Below, one piece after another: positions 40,677 through 43,485 of a stretch of 43,485 nt of DNA. The DNA is taken from the NCBI GenBank assembly GCA_028279305.1, contig JANQOA010000177.1:1-43485 (forward strand), read 5' to 3'. The stretch comes from Pseudomonadales bacterium (lineage in GTDB: Bacteria > Pseudomonadota > Gammaproteobacteria > Pseudomonadales > Azotimanducaceae). Every line of letters starts with the position of its first letter. Position 1 is the stretch's first letter. A program made the position numbers and the translations under genes. The notes under the pieces were generated by a model that saw nothing but the letters and a program-made list of their open reading frames with translations, was not told the DNA's origin and did no database searches.

Positions 40677-42158
40677 TCAGGCGGGAACGGTGCGTTCCCT
40701 GGCCCAGGTGCGCAGGCTCTGAATACTCTCCGCGCGCAGCACGGATATGGGATAGGTCCGGTTGAGGGCGGCAACAACGTCGGTCTGGTTAATTTTACCG
40801 TCACGGTCAGCAGCCAGATAACGCGCGGAGACAATGGCTTCTTCAATTTCCGCGCCTGTGAAGTCCACCGCATGGGCAGCCAGGGCGGCGAGGTCAAATG
40901 CCTCCGGGTCCAGATCCCGCTTGGCCAGGTGGATCCTGAAAATCTCCTCACGTACCGGCGCATCCGGCAGGTCGACAAAAAAGATTTCATCCAACCGGCC
41001 CTTGCGCATCAATTCAGGAGGCAGGCCGGTGATGTCGTTGGAGGTGGCGACAATAAACACCGAGTTGGTATTTTCCGACATCCAGGTCAGCAGCGTGCCG
41101 AGGATGCGATGCGCCGTTGCATTGTCACCCTGCCCGGTGGCCAGGCCTTTTTCTATTTCGTCCATCCACAACACACAGGGCGCCATAAGTTCCGCCTGTT
41201 TCAGGGAATTGCGCAGGTTGCGCTCCGACTCGCCGAAGTACTTGTTATACAGGCTGCCAAAATCCAGGCGCAGCAGCGGCAGCGACCAGAACCCCGCCAC
41301 CGCTTTTGCCGCCAGACTTTTGCCGCCCCCCTGCACCCCCAGCAACAAAACGCCTTTGGGCCGGTCATCGGTGGTTTCCAGAAAAGCCGAGCGGCGCATC
41401 TTCAACCATTTTTTCAGGTTGTGCAGACCCGCGACATTGGAAAAACGCTCGGTGTCGTACTCAAAATGCAAAACCCCTTCAGCATCCATCAGGTCAAATT
41501 TGAGTTTGTTGACCCCCGGGATATCCGATTCGGTAATTGCACCGTCGCCGTAGATGGCGTGTCTGATCAGTACCTGGGCGTCCGAATGAGAAACGCCGCG
41601 CAAATTGGCAATCAGCTTCTTCAGGGTACGGCTGTCGGTGCGGACCTTACGGCCCTGGTTACGCTCCGCCCATTCCTGGGCCTGGGCGCGCACCATGGCC
41701 ATCAGCTCTTCGTCACTGGGCAGCCGCAGCTCAAGATTGGCTGTCATGCGGCCGATCTCAGCGGGAATTTCAAGCTTATGACTGACCAACACCAGTGTGT
41801 TGCGGTTTTCCTCGTGGGCCAGCGCAATATCCTTCAGATAGCGGACGGCTTTCGGTTCCCCCTGCAAGAAGGGGTGGAAATCACACAATACATATAACGC
41901 CGGCCCCGGCGTCTCATAAATGTGTTTCAGCAGATCTTCCGGCTCCGCCAACTCACAATCCGATTCCGCCGGCGCAACCCGCTCGCCAAACCCGGCAAGG
42001 CGCAGGCCGCGGGTCACGGTCCACTCATAGAAACCCAGATTGCGCTGCATGGCAAAACGCAGCAGCATGGCCAGCACCCGGGGTTCGTCCGGCGATTCGA
42101 TGCCGATAATCGGCACCTGGGCATCCAGTAATACGTTAAGGTCTTTGGTATCCGCCAT
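40677..42158 (-). CDS. AAA family ATPase, Ycf46-like
   Basis: 493-aa AAA+ ATPase related to plastid/cyanobacterial Ycf46; function unknown. The start ATG 42158 gives MADTKDLNVLLDAQVPIIGIESPDEPRV-type family N-terminus. The N-terminal half resembles an inactive ATPase domain (LYVLCDFHPFLQ); the C-terminal AAA module has Walker A GVQGGGKS, Walker B CVLWMDEIEKG, sensor FIVATSND and the arginine-finger region MRKGRLDEIFFVDLP. In Pseudomonas a homologue lies close to coq7 too. There is no Shine-Dalgarno sequence at its ATG. Confidence 0.9.
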   Translation of the reverse strand: MADTKDLNVLLDAQVPIIGIESPDEPRVLAMLLRFAMQRNLGFYEWTVTRGLRLAGFGERVAPAESDCELAEPEDLLKHIYETPGPALYVLCDFHPFLQGEPKAVRYLKDIALAHEENRNTLVLVSHKLEIPAEIGRMTANLELRLPSDEELMAMVRAQAQEWAERNQGRKVRTDSRTLKKLIANLRGVSHSDAQVLIRHAIYGDGAITESDIPGVNKLKFDLMDAEGVLHFEYDTERFSNVAGLHNLKKWLKMRRSAFLETTDDRPKGVLLLGVQGGGKSLAAKAVAGFWSLPLLRLDFGSLYNKYFGESERNLRNSLKQAELMAPCVLWMDEIEKGLATGQGDNATAHRILGTLLTWMSENTNSVFIVATSNDITGLPPELMRKGRLDEIFFVDLPDAPVREEIFRIHLAKRDLDPEAFDLAALAAHAVDFTGAEIEEAIVSARYLAADRDGKINQTDVVAALNRTYPISVLRAESIQSLRTWARERTVPA

Positions 42159-42161
42159 GGG

Positions 42162-42171
42162 TATAATTCTA
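42162..42171. promoter_or_regulatory. Overlapping divergent -10 boxes for AAA ATPase and coq7
   Basis: TATAAT on the plus strand (42162-42167) could serve coq7 with a 70-base leader. TAGAAT on the minus strand (42166-42171) ends 7 bases before the ATPase ATG, predicting a leaderless mRNA. No convincing -35 for either. The two boxes share bases, so their use would be mutually exclusive. Confidence 0.4.
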
Positions 42172-42244
42172 ACCCGGCTGCAGCACCGCCGATGCCGACC
42201 AGGCGGCAAACTGCCGCCCCGGCCGGCAAAATCAGGAATATAAG

Positions 42245-42874
42245 TTGTCAAATCCAGTAGATGAATTGATCAGCGGCTTCGACCGTGCGTTACGTACCTT
42301 AAGCGGCGCACATAACGCTGCGCGCGCCAACCCGGGAGACGGCGTAGACGACAGCCCCCTGCAACCGGAAGAAAAAGCCCACGCCGCCGGCCTCATGCGG
42401 GTTAACCACTGCGGTGAAATCTGCGCTCAGGCGCTGTATGAAGGACAGGCGCTGACCGCCAGGTCCGGCGACGCGCAGCAGACTTTGCTGGCCGCAGCGG
42501 CGGAGGAGCGTGATCATCTGAGCTGGTGCCGCGAGCGTTTAACCGAGTTAGGGGCACGGCCCAGCGTTCTGGATCCGTTCTTTTACGCTGCATCTTTCAC
42601 CATGGGCGCCCTTACCGGTCTGGCGGGTGACAAAGTCAGTCTGGGATTTGTCGAAGCCACTGAAGACCAGGTAGTCAAACACCTGGAACAACACTTGCAG
42701 AAACTGCCGCCTGGCGACCAGCGCAGCCGCGCCATCCTGGACGAGATGCGCAACGATGAAGCCGCCCACGGTGAACATGCTTTACAGATGGGCGGTGAGG
42801 AATTCCCGGAGCCGGTGAAACAGGCCATGGCGCTGCTGTCGCGGGTAATGACCAAAACCACCTATCGCATTTGA
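42245..42874 (+). CDS. coq7: Demethoxyubiquinone hydroxylase Coq7
   Basis: Di-iron monooxygenase performing the C6 hydroxylation in ubiquinone synthesis (the alternative to the flavoprotein UbiF). 209 aa. Ferritin-like ligands: MRVNHCGEICAQALYEGQ, AEERDHLSWC, FVEATEDQVVKHLEQHL and RNDEAAHGEHA. The TTG start at 42245 is supported by AGGA seven bases upstream and by the family N-terminus ending FDRALRTL. Divergent from the AAA ATPase. Confidence 0.96.
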   Translation: MSNPVDELISGFDRALRTLSGAHNAARANPGDGVDDSPLQPEEKAHAAGLMRVNHCGEICAQALYEGQALTARSGDAQQTLLAAAAEERDHLSWCRERLTELGARPSVLDPFFYAASFTMGALTGLAGDKVSLGFVEATEDQVVKHLEQHLQKLPPGDQRSRAILDEMRNDEAAHGEHALQMGGEEFPEPVKQAMALLSRVMTKTTYRI

Positions 42875-42913
42875 GCCGCGGGCGCGGGCGCATTTGAGGC
42901 GCGGGCGCATCTG
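42866..42913 (+). repeat. Short tandem repeat over the coq7 stop
   Basis: The end of coq7 (CGCATTTGAG, 42866-42875, including the stop) is repeated at 42889-42898, and GGCGCGGGCGCAT(T/C)TG occurs at 42881-42896 and 42898-42913. This fills most of the gap between coq7 and the converging purD. A small self-complementary GGCGCA/TGCGCC lies at 42904-42917. No terminator with a T-run is visible. Confidence 0.6.
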
Positions 42914-42935
42914 CGCCGCTCCGCCGCGGGCCGCG

Positions 42936-43485
42936 CTATGACTCGCGGGCAGCCTGTTCCCGGGCGATGGCGCGGTGTCCTATATCCTTGCGGAAGTAGC
43001 GGTTACGCCAACCGATCAGGTCCACCCGTTCATACGCCCGCGCCTGAGCGGAGTGCACACTGCTGCCCAAACCTACTACACACAGCACCCGGCCGCCATT
43101 GGTGACCACGGCACCTTCACCATTGTCCGCCGCCAGCCGGGTGCCTGCGTGGAACACCTTGGTATCCAACAGTTCTTTTTCCAGCCCGCTGATGGGGTCC
43201 CCTTTGGCGTAGTCCAGCGGGTAACCGCCCGCGGCCATCACCACCCCCAGGGCGGTACGCGGATCAAACTGCAGGCTGGTGTGGGCAAGCTCACCCGCCA
43301 GCGCCGCCTGACAGGCCTGCAGCAGATCGGATTGCAGGCGCATCATCACCGGCTGCGCCTCCGGGTCGCCGAAACGGCAGTTGAATTCGATCACCTTCGG
43401 CTGGCCTGCGGGTGAAATCATCAGCCCCGCATACAGAAACCCGACGTAGGGGTTGCCGTCGTCGGCCATGCCGGCCAGGGTCGGC
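42936..43485 (-). CDS. purD: Phosphoribosylamine-glycine ligase PurD, C-terminal part (cut by window edge)
   Basis: Purine synthesis enzyme joining phosphoribosylamine and glycine. Only the last 182 residues lie in the window; the gene runs off the right edge. The visible part begins PTLAGMADDGNPYVGFLYAG and includes the ATP-grasp metal motif IEFNCRFGDPEAQ, then GVVMAAGGYP and the C-terminal domain RVLCVVGLG. It converges on coq7 with a 61-bp gap. Confidence 0.96.
   Translation of the reverse strand, partial: PTLAGMADDGNPYVGFLYAGLMISPAGQPKVIEFNCRFGDPEAQPVMMRLQSDLLQACQAALAGELAHTSLQFDPRTALGVVMAAGGYPLDYAKGDPISGLEKELLDTKVFHAGTRLAADNGEGAVVTNGGRVLCVVGLGSSVHSAQARAYERVDLIGWRNRYFRKDIGHRAIAREQAARES

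Noticed and set aside
1..43485. CRISPR arrays, insertion sequences, prophage genes, tRNA or rRNA genes
   Set aside because: I saw no regularly spaced long repeats, transposase or phage proteins, tRNA-like cloverleafs or rRNA sequence in the window.

Overview
The window is a GC-rich, almost fully coding stretch of gammaproteobacterial chromosome. Its gene order follows one long conserved neighbourhood known from Pseudomonas: dnaG-yqeY-rpsU/tsaD-folB-cca-spoVR-yeaH-prkA-apaH-apaG-rsmA-pdxA-surA-lptD/amgK-murU, then rpe-gph-trpE, trpGDC-crp(vfr)/osmC, and an AAA ATPase next to coq7. The protein sequences, together with an MSHA-type pilus cluster and a bacterial voltage-gated channel gene, suggest a marine, Pseudomonas-related gammaproteobacterium (a Halieaceae/Cellvibrionales-like lineage is my guess; there is no rRNA to confirm it). 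I see no tRNA, rRNA, insertion sequence, prophage or CRISPR array.

Layout. 1-3160 (minus): the macromolecular synthesis operon rpsU-yqeY-[manC]-dnaG, with a GDP-mannose gene inserted before dnaG. 3250-4669 (plus): tsaD and folB. 4666-10493 (minus): cca behind the stress operon prkA-yeaH-spoVR. 10494-10766: a regulatory region rich in short repeats, with a CRP-like site. 10767-17960 (minus): the envelope and housekeeping operon lptD-surA-pdxA-rsmA-apaG-apaH. 18004-20820 (plus): amgK-murU (cell-wall sugar recycling) and djlA. 20834-22180: rpe-gph. 22291-27720: tryptophan synthesis, comprising a newly spotted leader peptide (trpL) with tandem Trp codons, trpE, then a voltage-gated cation channel and a VOC protein inserted between trpE and trpG, then trpG-trpD-trpC. 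A strong bidirectional terminator separates trpC from crp. 27819-30227: crp/vfr, osmC and a double cyclic-nucleotide-domain protein with a rhodanese-like tail. 30224-40602 (minus): a compact MSHA-type pilus operon (PilM-, PilN-like, mshJ, K, L, E, G, one pilin, mshC, D, O, P). 40677-42158: a Ycf46-type AAA ATPase, divergent from coq7. The window ends inside purD and starts inside dnaG.

The most interesting points are: (1) the channel's selectivity filter TLEDWTD, which naturally carries the two extra acidic positions that turn a bacterial sodium channel calcium selective in engineered CavAb; (2) its location at the trpE-trpG junction, the site occupied by the R/F-pyocin cluster in P. aeruginosa; (3) a trp attenuator with a WW leader peptide; (4) cyclic-nucleotide themes around crp: a perfect CRP-type palindrome inside osmC, a CRP-like site upstream of prkA, and the cNMP/rhodanese protein; (5) a pilus operon with a c-di-GMP-binding MshE but no mshM, mshN, mshF or mshQ in place; (6) -10 boxes placed about 6-7 bases before start codons lacking a Shine-Dalgarno sequence, suggesting leaderless mRNAs.
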